From Fluviicola sp. (GTDB taxonomy: Bacteria; Bacteroidota; Bacteroidia; Flavobacteriales_D; Crocinitomicaceae), in assembly GCF_039596395.1 (NCBI RefSeq), contig NZ_JBCNJT010000002.1, positions 186,001 through 250,000 on the forward strand: a DNA stretch of 64,000 bases, written 5' to 3'. Below are positions 36,102-43,957 of the stretch, one piece after another; within the stretch, counting starts at the first letter, position 1; each line of letters opens with the position of its first letter. The position numbers were made by a program, and so were the translations under genes. The notes beneath the pieces were generated by a model. The model saw only the letters and a list, made by a program, of their open reading frames with translations. It was not told where the DNA came from and ran no database searches.

Positions 36102-36186
36102 TTGTTTTTATTTGTTACGTAGTTAATAAACCTTTTTCTTACAATACAAAATTTCACCCATAATCCAAATGAGTGAATCCCTGCAG

Positions 36187-36258
36187 AGCCAATGACGAGA
36201 TTTGAACTCGTGGCCTCTTCCTTACCAAGGAAGCGCTCTACCCCTGAGCTACACCGGC
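36187..36258 (-). tRNA. trnT: tRNA-Thr (anticodon GGT)
   Basis: 72 nt; acceptor GCCGGTG/CATTGGC with two G-U pairs, anticodon loop TTGGTAA giving GGT, T loop GTTCAAATC. CCA not encoded. Last of four tRNAs upstream of tuf. Confidence 0.96.
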
Positions 36259-36281
36259 CTATTCTCTTGAATCGTAATTTG

Positions 36282-36354
36282 AGCGGGAGACGAGATTCGA
36301 ACTCGCGACCCTCAGCTTGGAAGGCTGACGCTCTACCAACTGAGCTACTCCCGC
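36282..36354 (-). tRNA. trnG: tRNA-Gly (anticodon TCC)
   Basis: 73 nt; acceptor GCGGGAG/CTCCCGC, anticodon loop CTTCCAA giving TCC, T loop GTTCGAATC. CCA not encoded. Confidence 0.96.
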
Positions 36355-36378
36355 TTATAATTATTATTTCCTTGTCGT

Positions 36379-36459
36379 GGGAGTGGCTGGACTCGAACCA
36401 GCGATACCGTGAGGTGACAGATTTACAGTCTGCTGCAATAGCCACTATGCGACACTCCC
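36379..36459 (-). tRNA. trnY: tRNA-Tyr (anticodon GTA)
   Basis: 81 nt with a long variable arm; acceptor GGGAGTG/CACTCCC, anticodon loop CTGTAAA giving GTA, T loop GTTCGAGTC, discriminator A. Confidence 0.96.
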
Positions 36460-36472
36460 ATCCTTTAATGCG

Positions 36473-36546
36473 AGCCGGTGGAGGGACTCGAACCCCCGAC
36501 CTGCTGATTACAAATCAGCTGCTCTAGCCAGCTGAGCTACACCGGC
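36473..36546 (-). tRNA. trnT: tRNA-Thr (anticodon TGT)
   Basis: 74 nt; acceptor GCCGGTG/CACCGGC, anticodon loop TTTGTAA giving TGT, T loop GTTCGAGTC. First gene of the tRNA-tuf transcript; with the GGT tRNA it covers all four Thr codons except by wobble for ACG. Confidence 0.96.
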
Positions 36547-36613
36547 ATTAAAGTTTGGTTTTTTATTACGATTTTAAAGAACGATTCTTAAAGTGTTTTC
36601 CCGTTTGGGTTTG

Positions 36614-36643
36614 CAAATGTAGTAAAGAAATAAACAACTGCAA
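36614..36643 (-). promoter_or_regulatory. Promoter of the tRNA-tuf operon (-33 TTG, -7 TACATTTG)
   Basis: TACATTTG at 36614-36621 matches TAnnTTTG, with TTG at 36641-36643, 19 nt further upstream. It lies about 70 bases before the first tRNA and would drive tRNA-Thr, -Tyr, -Gly, -Thr and tuf. Confidence 0.6.
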
Positions 36644-36672
36644 GCGTTTCGATGAAAAAAAATTAAAAAAAA

Positions 36673-36697
36673 ATAAGCGGCCTTTTGAGCCGCTTAT
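36673..36697 (-). terminator. Terminator of hpf
   Basis: ATAAGCGGC (36673-36681) and GCCGCTTAT (36689-36697) form a nine-base-pair stem; on the minus strand it is followed by a long T-rich run. Ends 20 bases behind the hpf stop. Confidence 0.85.
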
Positions 36698-36719
36698 CTA
36701 AATGTTTCATTTCCAATTA

Positions 36720-37016
36720 CTAATTCGCTAATTTTCCTTTGTATTTTTTTACCTGTGTGCGCAAGGCATCTACACACAAATCTGCCGCTTCTTCAAAAGA
36801 TTTGCATTGTTTCTTGGCAAATAATTCCTTTCCGGGCATCAATATTTTCACTTCTGCTATCTTATTTTCCTGTTCCGAATTCTTATCCAACCGTAAAAAA
36901 ACTTCCCCAACAATGATGTGGTCGAAAAAAACCTGAAGCTTTTCCACTTTGTCATTAATAAAATCAATGAGTTTTTGATCCGCTTTAAAATGGATAGAAT
37001 GCACTTTAACGTCCAT
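36720..37016 (-). CDS. hpf: Ribosome hibernation-promoting factor, short form
   Basis: A 98-residue HPF/RaiA (YfiA) domain protein: VHSIHFKADQKLIDFINDKVEKL forms the first strand and helix, VFLRLDK and EVKILMPGKELFAKKQCKSFEEAADLCVDALRTQVKKYKGK (second half) the rest. It lacks the C-terminal dimerisation domain of long HPFs. It binds the 30S A/P sites and stores or protects ribosomes in stationary phase. It directly follows a decayed xer gene whose stop codon lies 5 bases before its ATG. Confidence 0.92.
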   Translation of the reverse strand: MDVKVHSIHFKADQKLIDFINDKVEKLQVFFDHIIVGEVFLRLDKNSEQENKIAEVKILMPGKELFAKKQCKSFEEAADLCVDALRTQVKKYKGKLAN

Positions 37017-37021
37017 GACTT

Positions 37022-37290
37022 TTACTTTTTGCGCCCACGTGGATGGGCATGTGAATATATCGAGTTTATTTACACGAACAAAAACACTTCAACTCAAAAT
37101 TCAGCCTTCAGCCTTTCTAAGAGCCTCAAGTCCTGATCCGTTTTTCAACATGCCTGGTAAATATGCGACGTAGGATGTAAGGACTCTTTTTGTGTATTCG
37201 TTACACTTCCAAGATATGTATTAATTTTCCGATAACCAAACTTTAGACAATCTTTCATTCGGAAATAACATTATTTGGTGGCATCCCGGT
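37022..37290 (-). pseudogene. Decayed XerC/XerD-type tyrosine recombinase, C-terminal part
   Basis: Reading the minus strand gives, in shifting frames, clear relics of the intact xer gene next door: KFGYRKINTYLGSVT (intact: EFVYRKVKTYLNSIT), GMLKNGSGLEALRKA (intact: HMLNNGAGLETLKEL) and, at the end, INSIYSHAHPRGRKK followed by a stop (intact: INTIYTHAHPRGKKK). There are in-frame stops, frameshifts and a loss of the GHAGLAATQVYTH segment with the catalytic Tyr. The fragment ends 5 bases before hpf, the place where flavobacterial xerC genes usually end, so it may be the original copy and 37302-38183 a duplicate that stayed intact. Confidence 0.85.
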
Positions 37291-37301
37291 AAATCGCCGG
37301 C

Positions 37302-38183
37302 CTATTTCTTCTTTCCACGCGGATGTGCATGCGTATAAATCGTGTTGATCTGTGCAAATGAATTATGCGTATAAACCTGCGTAGCCGCCAAACCGGCATG
37401 CCCCAACAATTCTTTCAACGTCTCCAAACCAGCTCCGTTATTCAGCATGTGGGTCGCAAAGGTGTGACGCAGGATATGCGGACTTTTCTTTTCCGAAACA
37501 GTGATGCTGTTCAAATAAGTTTTCACCTTTCGATAAACGAATTCAGAGTACAATTTCCGTCCGTCTTTCTTAACGAATAAATAAAGAGAACTATCAGGCC
37601 CGGCAGGTTTGAGCTTCTCGTAAGACCGGATGATTTCAAACAGATCACTGCCTATCGGGATGATGCGCTCCTTATTTCTTTTTCCCAGTACCTTAATACT
37701 GGAACTCGTAACGTCCTTACTTTTCAGTTCGATCAGTTCGCTCAAACGAATCCCGGTCTGGTAAAACATCTCCAGCATCAACCGGTCGCGAACACCTTCG
37801 AAATCGGAAGAAAATAACCGTTCTATACGCTCGTCTTCAATCTCCGTCTGTTTCACAAATTGAGGAAGCCGTTTCTCCACTTTGGGACCGCGAATGCGCA
37901 GCATGGGATTCTGTTCCACCTTCCCGTTCGCCATCAGCCACTTGAAAAACGAACGCAGACAGGAGAGCTTCCGCGAAACCGTGCGGTTGCTTTGACCGCT
38001 TTCCAGGAGATTCACAATCCAGGCACGGACCAATTGGTGATTCACCTCCTTCCAATCCGACGATTTCGACAACTCCGCAAATACCGTGAATTGATCCAGG
38101 TCCTCTTCGTAAGCCACAATCGTGTGTTTCGAGTAACGCTTCTCGACCTGCAGGTAATGAATAAAGGAATCTTTGTAAGACAT
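37302..38183 (-). CDS. xerC: Tyrosine recombinase XerC/XerD
   Basis: A 293-residue site-specific recombinase that resolves chromosome dimers at dif. N-terminal SAM-like core-binding domain (residues 1-90, SFIHYLQVEKRYSKHTIVAYEEDL), then the catalytic domain with Arg in TGIRLSEL, the HILRHTFATHML box (His and Arg), GHAGL and the nucleophile Tyr in ATQVYTH. I chose the ATG at 38183; the upstream extension reads through the rpsU terminator. Which of XerC or XerD it is cannot be settled; position beside hpf favours the gene usually labelled xerC. Confidence 0.92.
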   Translation of the reverse strand: MSYKDSFIHYLQVEKRYSKHTIVAYEEDLDQFTVFAELSKSSDWKEVNHQLVRAWIVNLLESGQSNRTVSRKLSCLRSFFKWLMANGKVEQNPMLRIRGPKVEKRLPQFVKQTEIEDERIERLFSSDFEGVRDRLMLEMFYQTGIRLSELIELKSKDVTSSSIKVLGKRNKERIIPIGSDLFEIIRSYEKLKPAGPDSSLYLFVKKDGRKLYSEFVYRKVKTYLNSITVSEKKSPHILRHTFATHMLNNGAGLETLKELLGHAGLAATQVYTHNSFAQINTIYTHAHPRGKKK

Positions 38184-38206
38184 ATCGAAACTACAAGGTA
38201 CAAAAA

Positions 38207-38231
38207 AACCCCGACGATAATTGTCGGGGTT
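38207..38231 (-). terminator. Terminator of rpsU
   Basis: AACCCCGAC (38207-38215) and GTCGGGGTT (38223-38231) pair perfectly; on the minus strand seven T residues follow. It separates rpsU from xerC. Confidence 0.88.
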
Positions 38232-38255
38232 CAATATCATAAAGGATACTTTTAA

Positions 38256-38447
38256 TTAAGCCTCCTGAGATTTCATTTTTTGAGCATAAGCTGCACGGAT
38301 GTTCGCCTGGCGATCAACAACAGATGGTTTAACGAACTCCTTACGACGACGCAATTCTTTCATTACGTTCGTTTTGTCGTATTTTTTCTTGTACTTCTTA
38401 AGCGCTCTTTCGATGTTCTCGCCTTCTTTAACTGGAATGATTAACAT
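38256..38447 (-). CDS. rpsU: 30S ribosomal protein S21 (bS21)
   Basis: A 63-residue basic protein: LIIPVKEGENIERALKKYKKKYDKTNVMKELRRRKEF is the typical bS21 sequence, followed by a C-terminal helix (RQANIRAAYAQKMKSQEA). In Bacteroidota bS21 lies near the anti-Shine-Dalgarno of 16S rRNA and contributes to its masking, which agrees with the lack of Shine-Dalgarno sites at most genes in this window. Own promoter upstream. Confidence 0.97.
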   Translation of the reverse strand: MLIIPVKEGENIERALKKYKKKYDKTNVMKELRRRKEFVKPSVVDRQANIRAAYAQKMKSQEA

Positions 38448-38503
38448 ATTCTATTTAAATTCTATTGTTAGCTTTTTTAATACCCATCCGCTGATAGGGA
38501 GCG

Positions 38504-38532
38504 CAAAGATATAAATTTTTCCTTTAAAACAA
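38504..38532 (-). promoter_or_regulatory. Promoter of rpsU (-33 TTG, -7 TATCTTTG)
   Basis: TATCTTTG at 38504-38511 matches TAnnTTTG; TTG at 38530-38532 lies 18 nt further upstream. The start codon follows after 56 bases, a longer leader than for most genes here, leaving room for control of rpsU translation. Confidence 0.55.
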
Positions 38533-38591
38533 CCTTCTTTCAAAAAATAATTGTTGAAAACTTCAATTTATCTCCTGAAAGCAATTTTACC

Positions 38592-38657
38592 GTTCAAAAG
38601 GTCCAAAGAAGTTCAAAAAGTTTCAACTGATAAATGGATCAATTTGAACTTTTGAAC
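38592..38657. repeat. GTTCAAA/TTTGAAC intergenic repeat, copy 3
   Basis: Left half GTTCAAAAGG...GTTCAAAAAG, right half TTTGAACTTTTGAAC, without the GC-rich central palindrome of the other two copies. As in those, the right arm touches the stop codon of a minus-strand gene, here the acyl-CoA dehydrogenase. Confidence 0.7.
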
Positions 38658-39796
38658 TATTTCAATATTTCTCTTGAAATCACCAATTTCTGGATCTCGG
38701 AAGTTCCTTCACCGATGGTCATCAATTTCGCATCACGCAGGAATTTCTCAGCAGGATATTCCTTTGTAAATCCGTAACCACCCATGATCTGAACCGCTTC
38801 GTTTCCGCATTTAACAGATACTTCTGAAGCGAAGTATTTTGCAAAGGCTCCCTGAGTGGTCATTTTCTGGTTTCTGTTCTTGTAATCAGCAGCCTGGAAT
38901 GTCAACAATTCAGCAGCTTCCACTTCCGTCGCCATATCAGCCAATTTGAAACCGATTGCCTGGAACTTACCGATCGGTTGCCCGAACTGCTCACGTTCTT
39001 TCGCGTATTTCACGGAAGCTTCGTAAGCCCCACGCGCAATTCCGCAGGAAAGTGCCGCGATTGAAATACGGCCTCCGTCCAAAATATGCATCGCTTGCTT
39101 GAATCCTTGTCCAACTTCACCGATTACCTGTGATTCGTGTACACGAACATTGTCAAAGATCAATTCAGCAGTTTCTGAAGCACGAACCCCCAATTTATCT
39201 TTGATCTTCACAGCCGAGAATCCCGGAGTACCTTTTTCAATGATAAATGCGGTAATTCCGTTTGAATCCAATAATTCACCCGTACGGATCAATACAACCG
39301 CCAAATCTCCGGATAAACCATGTGTGATCCAGTTTTTAGCACCGTTGATTACCCAATGATCTCCGTCTTTCACCGCAGTACATTTCATGCGCATGGCATC
39401 AGAACCTGTATTGGGTTCGGTCAATCCCCATGCACCGATAAATTCTCCTGAAGTTAGTTTCGGAAGGTATTTTTTCTTTTGTTCTTCGTTTCCGTGGTAA
39501 TAAATGTGTCCTGTACACAAAGAGTTATGCGCAGCAACACTCAATCCGATTCCGCCGCAAACTTTTCCCAGTTCCATCAATGCTGTTGCATATTCCAGGT
39601 AGGAAAAACCGCTTCCGCCGTATTGTTCCGGGATGTAAATCCCAAGTAGTCCAAGTTCCCCCATTTTTTTCATGGTCTCTACCGGGAAATACTCATCGGC
39701 ATCCCACTGGTTCATGTTCGGGCGGATTTCTCTTTCTGCAAAATCACGCACCATTTGCGTGATCATTCGTTGATTTTCGTTTAGTTCAAAGTTCAT
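38657..39796 (-). CDS. Acyl-CoA dehydrogenase
   Basis: A 379-residue flavoprotein of beta-oxidation or branched-chain amino-acid breakdown. Signatures: GAWGLTEPNTGSDA (FAD/substrate loop), RISIAALSCGIARGAYEASVKYAKEREQFGQPI, QIMGGYGFTKEYPAEKFLRDAK and the catalytic base Glu in IGEGTSEIQ near residue 365. It is nearest in feel to short-chain/branched-chain enzymes, but chain-length preference cannot be read reliably. Single gene. Confidence 0.93.
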   Translation of the reverse strand: MNFELNENQRMITQMVRDFAEREIRPNMNQWDADEYFPVETMKKMGELGLLGIYIPEQYGGSGFSYLEYATALMELGKVCGGIGLSVAAHNSLCTGHIYYHGNEEQKKKYLPKLTSGEFIGAWGLTEPNTGSDAMRMKCTAVKDGDHWVINGAKNWITHGLSGDLAVVLIRTGELLDSNGITAFIIEKGTPGFSAVKIKDKLGVRASETAELIFDNVRVHESQVIGEVGQGFKQAMHILDGGRISIAALSCGIARGAYEASVKYAKEREQFGQPIGKFQAIGFKLADMATEVEAAELLTFQAADYKNRNQKMTTQGAFAKYFASEVSVKCGNEAVQIMGGYGFTKEYPAEKFLRDAKLMTIGEGTSEIQKLVISREILK

Positions 39797-39845
39797 GATT
39801 AACAGTTTTTGGGGTGTATCCGTTAATTTTTTTTATTTCGATTAA

Positions 39846-40376
39846 TTAATAGGCCACTAAAGTAGTAATATTATCAGAGTACTCCTTCAATTTTTCGTTA
39901 CCATTTAGAAAATTTAAACCTACAAGGAAATTAAATCCGGCAACTTCCCCCCCGCACTTCTGAATCAGTTCTGCTGCTGCAGAAGCAGATCCACCTGTAG
40001 CAAGCAAATCATCGTGGATCAGTACGCGCTCCCCTTCCTGCACTGCATCCACGTGCATTTCAATGGTAGCCGAACCGTATTCCAAATCGTAGGAATGACT
40101 GATTTTGTGATAAGGCAATTTCCCGGTTTTACGGATCAAAACAAAAGGAATTCCCAATTCCATGGCCAACGGATATCCGAATAAAAAACCGCGGCTTTCA
40201 ATACCGGCAATCTTATCCAGCTTCTGGTCCTTGTACATTGATACCAAATGTGCGACTATTTCTTTGGACAAAGCCGGATCCAGCATAATCGGAGTAATGT
40301 CCTTAAATACGATTCCCTCTTTTGGAAAATCCACCACATCCCTTATTACACCTTTGATTTTTTCTGCTATCATCAT
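39846..40376 (-). CDS. apt: Adenine phosphoribosyltransferase
   Basis: A 176-residue enzyme that salvages adenine to AMP with PRPP. FPKEGIVFKDITPIM near the N terminus, KIAGIESRGFLFG, KTGKLPYHK and the PRPP loop RVLIHDDLLATGGSA are all typical. Two adjacent ATGs (40376, 40373) are possible starts. Adenine is also released in methionine salvage (genes at 53-63 kb), so the products are linked metabolically though not in one operon. Confidence 0.96.
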   Translation of the reverse strand: MMIAEKIKGVIRDVVDFPKEGIVFKDITPIMLDPALSKEIVAHLVSMYKDQKLDKIAGIESRGFLFGYPLAMELGIPFVLIRKTGKLPYHKISHSYDLEYGSATIEMHVDAVQEGERVLIHDDLLATGGSASAAAELIQKCGGEVAGFNFLVGLNFLNGNEKLKEYSDNITTLVAY

Positions 40377-40532
40377 TCAAATATCAATTAATGCCATTGT
40401 TTTGAGCCCGCAATTTTACGGAGAATTTGCCAAATTCCAAGAAATATCCGGAAGAACTGACAATTCTGTTGAATCAGATACTCCTTTTTCGGTTTAGTTG
40501 GAAACGGCCAGTGGAAAAAAATTAAATTGCTT

Positions 40533-41393
40533 TCAATCAACCACCAAATAATACTTCAGTTTTTCATACAATTCGTCTGTCATCAAAACCGATTTCTTAA
40601 TCTCGCGGATTTCTTTGTAAAACCCGTTTTGAGCACGCATTTTTACCAGAGAATTTGCAAGATTCCAGGAGATATAAGGATGAAAGGATAATTCCTTCGC
40701 ACTTGCTGTATTGATATTAATCTTCCGGATATTTTCGGGATCGATCCGGATGTACTTTTCCCAAACCGCAATTTTCTCGGGCGTTGCCTGCCAGACTTCA
40801 CTCAGTTGACTCAATGAATAAAATCCACCGAAATTGTCCCGTGTCTTAATAATCTGTTTCGCATCAAAAGTGGAAATATCCCTTGCCTTCAGCAACTCGT
40901 CCAGGTCAGCGCGGTTAATCTCCACTGAAACCAGTTTCTGCTCCAGTTTATATTCTGTTTGACGGTCCAGGTTTTTAGGCCGTTCGGGATAAAAAGTAGA
41001 ATCTTTGATCAACTCATAGAGTTCATCCGATATCACGAATACCCGCTTCAGTTCCTCGTTCGAATAGATCTTTTGGGCAGTAAATTTGAGCACAACGGCG
41101 CTTTGCTTTTCGGAAAGTCCCAATGCCATCCAATCCTCCAGGGTATAGTCATTCGGGTTGAATTTCGCCAAAGGCCGCGAAAAATGTTTTTTCTTCCAGC
41201 TTTTCCGGTAGCCGGCATTCGTTTCCCGGCTCAGTTTCTCCGTTACCTGCTTTTCGGTGTTTGACCATTGTTCGATGCTGATTTCCGGTTTTGGCCTGAA
41301 ATACTGGATCAGGTCCGGGGCCACAAAAATGGTAAGCAGCAGTAGCGTGAAAATGATAATTCCGCGTTTAGTAGATTTTGAATAGTGGGTCAT
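40533..41393 (-). CDS. Helix-hairpin-helix protein, ComEA-like
   Basis: A 286-residue protein with one N-terminal membrane anchor (residues 11-27, IIIFTLLLLTIFVAPDL) and repeated helix-hairpin-helix units: FNPNDYTLEDWMALGLSEKQSAVV, IEINRADLDELLKARDISTFDAKQII (as VEINRADL) and ININTASAKELSFHPYISWNLANSLV. Such proteins bind DNA without sequence preference; ComEA-type members help DNA uptake in the periplasm. Here three HhH modules follow a single membrane helix, so a role in DNA uptake or surface DNA binding is plausible but unproven. It lies 10 bases downstream of the reductase gene. Confidence 0.8.
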   Translation of the reverse strand: MTHYSKSTKRGIIIFTLLLLTIFVAPDLIQYFRPKPEISIEQWSNTEKQVTEKLSRETNAGYRKSWKKKHFSRPLAKFNPNDYTLEDWMALGLSEKQSAVVLKFTAQKIYSNEELKRVFVISDELYELIKDSTFYPERPKNLDRQTEYKLEQKLVSVEINRADLDELLKARDISTFDAKQIIKTRDNFGGFYSLSQLSEVWQATPEKIAVWEKYIRIDPENIRKININTASAKELSFHPYISWNLANSLVKMRAQNGFYKEIREIKKSVLMTDELYEKLKYYLVVD

Positions 41394-41403
41394 TTTTTTG
41401 TTT

Positions 41404-42315
41404 TTAGCGGTAGTGGATTAAATCTTGCTGAAGGAGCGGTATGGTTTCCCGGATATCCATAGGGTGGTAATCCAGTAATTTTCGGGCTTTTGAAAGGTCA
41501 AACCCGGTTCTCGGGGGCCTCTTCGCAGCCTGGTTCAAAGTATCGGAGGAAATGGTTTCGATATTCAGGTTTTCCAGTTCCAGAGCCTTGCCTACTTCTT
41601 CCACAATCTCGTTAATTGCCCTGGTTTCCGGTCCTGAAAGATGGAATATTCCGCGCTGATTGCGTCTCACAATCTCCACGCAGCCATAAGCCAGATCATC
41701 TGCCCAGGTTGGGGCACGGAACTGATCGTTGACCAGTTTCATCACTTCTCCCTTCGGAAGCGCTTCCAAAGCCCATAAAATCATATTGGAGCGCGACAAT
41801 CCGTAGCCGGTTCCGTAAACAATAATTGTTCGGACAATCGACCAGTTGTCAGATTTATCCGGGTCTTCCAGCAGCAAATGCTCGGCATCTGCTTTTGATT
41901 GTGCATAAATACTCAACGGATTTACGGCATCTTCTTCTTTATACGGACCATTTTTTCCGTCGAATACAAAATCGGTGGACAATAGTTGGAAATGTGCCTG
42001 CACATTTTTTGCTGCATCAAAGAGCACCTTGGTGGAAACCACGTTCACCTGGTGGCATTCTTCGGGGTGCAATTCGCAATAATCAACATTGGTTAAAGCC
42101 GCAGTGTGAATGATTGCCGTAGGTTTCTGATCGATTACCAATTGGTTTACGGCATCGGTTTGAAGCAGATCAATATTGAAATAACTGCTTTCCGGGCATT
42201 CCGGGTTCCGGTTCGGGCCCTTCGAAGTGGCAACGAATGGAATACCGTGCTTCACACAGCGTTTAACAATTTTCTGTCCCAACAAACCATTTGAGCCGGT
42301 AATCAATAGTTTCAT
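41404..42315 (-). CDS. dTDP-4-dehydrorhamnose reductase-like SDR (RmlD family)
   Basis: A 303-residue extended SDR: NAD loop ITGSNGLLGQKIV at about 5-17, STDFVFDGKNGPYKEEDAVNPLSIYAQSK with catalytic Tyr and Lys, and VNDQFRAPTWADDLA. The VFDG/GPY and RAPTWADDLA segments are typical of the RmlD group. Substrate may be dTDP-4-keto-rhamnose or a related deoxysugar, but no other rml genes are here. I chose the ATG at 42315; the open frame extends three codons to a TTG. Confidence 0.82.
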   Translation of the reverse strand: MKLLITGSNGLLGQKIVKRCVKHGIPFVATSKGPNRNPECPESSYFNIDLLQTDAVNQLVIDQKPTAIIHTAALTNVDYCELHPEECHQVNVVSTKVLFDAAKNVQAHFQLLSTDFVFDGKNGPYKEEDAVNPLSIYAQSKADAEHLLLEDPDKSDNWSIVRTIIVYGTGYGLSRSNMILWALEALPKGEVMKLVNDQFRAPTWADDLAYGCVEIVRRNQRGIFHLSGPETRAINEIVEEVGKALELENLNIETISSDTLNQAAKRPPRTGFDLSKARKLLDYHPMDIRETIPLLQQDLIHYR

Positions 42316-42327
42316 GAAAGTCAAAGC

Positions 42328-42567
42328 TTATAATTCCCAAATAGACGCACGTTTCGATCTTCTGAAACCGAAATAATGTTTGTGCTCTAAAATCCAGGCC
42401 ATAATGAGATAAGGAATCAATGGAGAACCCAACCCGATGCACGTTGCATAGATGAAACCCAAACGTACTTTATTGGTCTGTATTCCCAATTTGGTTGCCC
42501 ACCAGGAGCACACTCCGAAGGAGCGCATCTCAAAGAAAAAAGCTATTTTTTGAAGGGTTCTTTTCAT
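42328..42567 (-). CDS. PspC domain protein
   Basis: A 79-residue small membrane protein. The segment FGVCSWWATKLGIQTNKVRLGFIYATCIGLGSPLIPYLIMAWIL (residues 17-60) matches the PspC domain, with two close hydrophobic stretches. PspC proteins sense or answer envelope stress in other phyla. It is encoded 12 bases before the RmlD-like gene and has a -7 box 15 nt upstream. Confidence 0.8.
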   Translation of the reverse strand: MKRTLQKIAFFFEMRSFGVCSWWATKLGIQTNKVRLGFIYATCIGLGSPLIPYLIMAWILEHKHYFGFRRSKRASIWEL

Positions 42568-42582
42568 CTGTTATTCCTTACT

Positions 42583-42590
42583 CAAAATTA
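42583..42590 (-). promoter_or_regulatory. -7 promoter element TAATTTTG of the pspC gene
   Basis: Exact TAnnTTTG on the minus strand, 15 nt before the ATG at 42567. Confidence 0.45.
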
Positions 42591-42667
42591 CACAATTCTT
42601 TTGGAAGTTAAAAGGCAGATGTAAAATGGATAAAAAGCCAATATTTAAACCATTCCCCTTTTTACTT

Positions 42668-43957
42668 TTACCATTTTACATTCTTTACATGTGACCTTTT
42701 AAGTATCGTGTTTCCGATCACACAATCCAAACATTTCTTTTTCAGACAAAACTCATTGGTAAGCTCAATCAAGCCCTGCGACTCCAATGCATTGGCAGGT
42801 TTGATCCCCAGGTTTTTCCAGGTAGTGATTTTCTCATTCTTTTCAGCAGGAAGCAATTCCAGGATTTCAAAGGCCTTATTCCTGTAAGCATTATCAGCCA
42901 GGCGGTGCGACAACCACCACAAAAACGGAACCACGCTGTTGGTAATGATGGTATTGGCAGTAGCAATACTCAACGTTGAAGCAGTCTTTTTCTCCTTCCC
43001 GAAATCAAAATGCGTCGACCAGTATTCATGGGCTGGTTTCATCAATTGGGTTTGCAGCATGGAAAGCAATCCGTTTGCAGGAAGGTACCAGATCTCCGAA
43101 TCCCAGTTCATTTCATGCACAAAAGTTACGAATTGCGCCAGGCGTTGAGTCGGAAAACCGCCGGGCCTGCAGCCTTTGAACTTCCAGCTGTGGGCATTCC
43201 GGGCCGACAATTTGAGCCGGTAGCGCTGAAAATCCCATTCCTGCTTCAACTCCCGGTGATAAGCAACTGGTTTTTCTTCATCCAAAAATCCGCCGACTCC
43301 GAATGCAATGGCCATTTTTTGCTTTTGCGTGGCTTTCAGAAACTTGTCAAAGGGAATCCCCACCGCCAGTTCCTGGAAAGGGAGCTGGTTGACCTTCATT
43401 CCGAATGCTTTCGAAATCGTATGGAACAACACTTCTTTAAAAGACATCGTGGTGGTTTGATACAATTGTTCCAGTTCCATCATTTTCCGGTCCATCCGCT
43501 GAAAAACCGCCCGTTCGAGTTGATTGATCACAACCACTTCCGGGATTTCCTTTAAAAACGGTTCGCACAGAATGGAAGCCGTTCTTTTATAATAATTGGT
43601 AAACCAGTTGAAATGATCCCAATCGATCAGGGATTTCAATTCCACCGTCGGAAGCGGAATTCCTTCCACAAAAATCAATTGGTCGTGCTCATAAACCACG
43701 TGAAGGATTACATTGGAATAAGCTTTATCAAATTGGTGGCCATGCAGGTTCCAATCCGAAGACTTCACATGCAGTTCAATATTCCCGGAATGCGTGATTT
43801 CATTCAAAACGATCTTCCCGTTGAAAAAATCAGGCCCCGAATCCAGGTTGTGTATTCCGACGTGCAGGATTTCCACTTTTTCACCGTCCGTAGTAAGCAG
43901 GTTTGTTAATGGAAGCCGCTTGTTCTTCCAAAGAAAATGGAGGTAATTTTCATTCAT
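42668..43957 (-). CDS. DUF2851 family protein
   Basis: A 429-residue cytoplasmic protein matching DUF2851: ENYLHFLWKNKRLP at the N terminus, HNLDSGPDFFNGKI, NIELHVKSSDWNLHGH, YSNVILHVVYEHD, and the C-terminal CLKKKCLDCVIGN motif with closely spaced Cys. The family is nearly confined to Bacteroidota and has no assigned function; the HVxSSDW part recalls nuclease-like cores, but that is only an impression. I chose the ATG at 43957; the frame extends eight codons upstream to another ATG at 43981. Confidence 0.82.
   Translation of the reverse strand: MNENYLHFLWKNKRLPLTNLLTTDGEKVEILHVGIHNLDSGPDFFNGKIVLNEITHSGNIELHVKSSDWNLHGHQFDKAYSNVILHVVYEHDQLIFVEGIPLPTVELKSLIDWDHFNWFTNYYKRTASILCEPFLKEIPEVVVINQLERAVFQRMDRKMMELEQLYQTTTMSFKEVLFHTISKAFGMKVNQLPFQELAVGIPFDKFLKATQKQKMAIAFGVGGFLDEEKPVAYHRELKQEWDFQRYRLKLSARNAHSWKFKGCRPGGFPTQRLAQFVTFVHEMNWDSEIWYLPANGLLSMLQTQLMKPAHEYWSTHFDFGKEKKTASTLSIATANTIITNSVVPFLWWLSHRLADNAYRNKAFEILELLPAEKNEKITTWKNLGIKPANALESQGLIELTNEFCLKKKCLDCVIGNTILKRSHVKNVKW

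Noticed and set aside
36062-36527. Long open frames across the tRNA cluster on both strands
   Set aside because: They simply read through tRNA genes; translations contain the typical shadow motifs of tRNA sequences.
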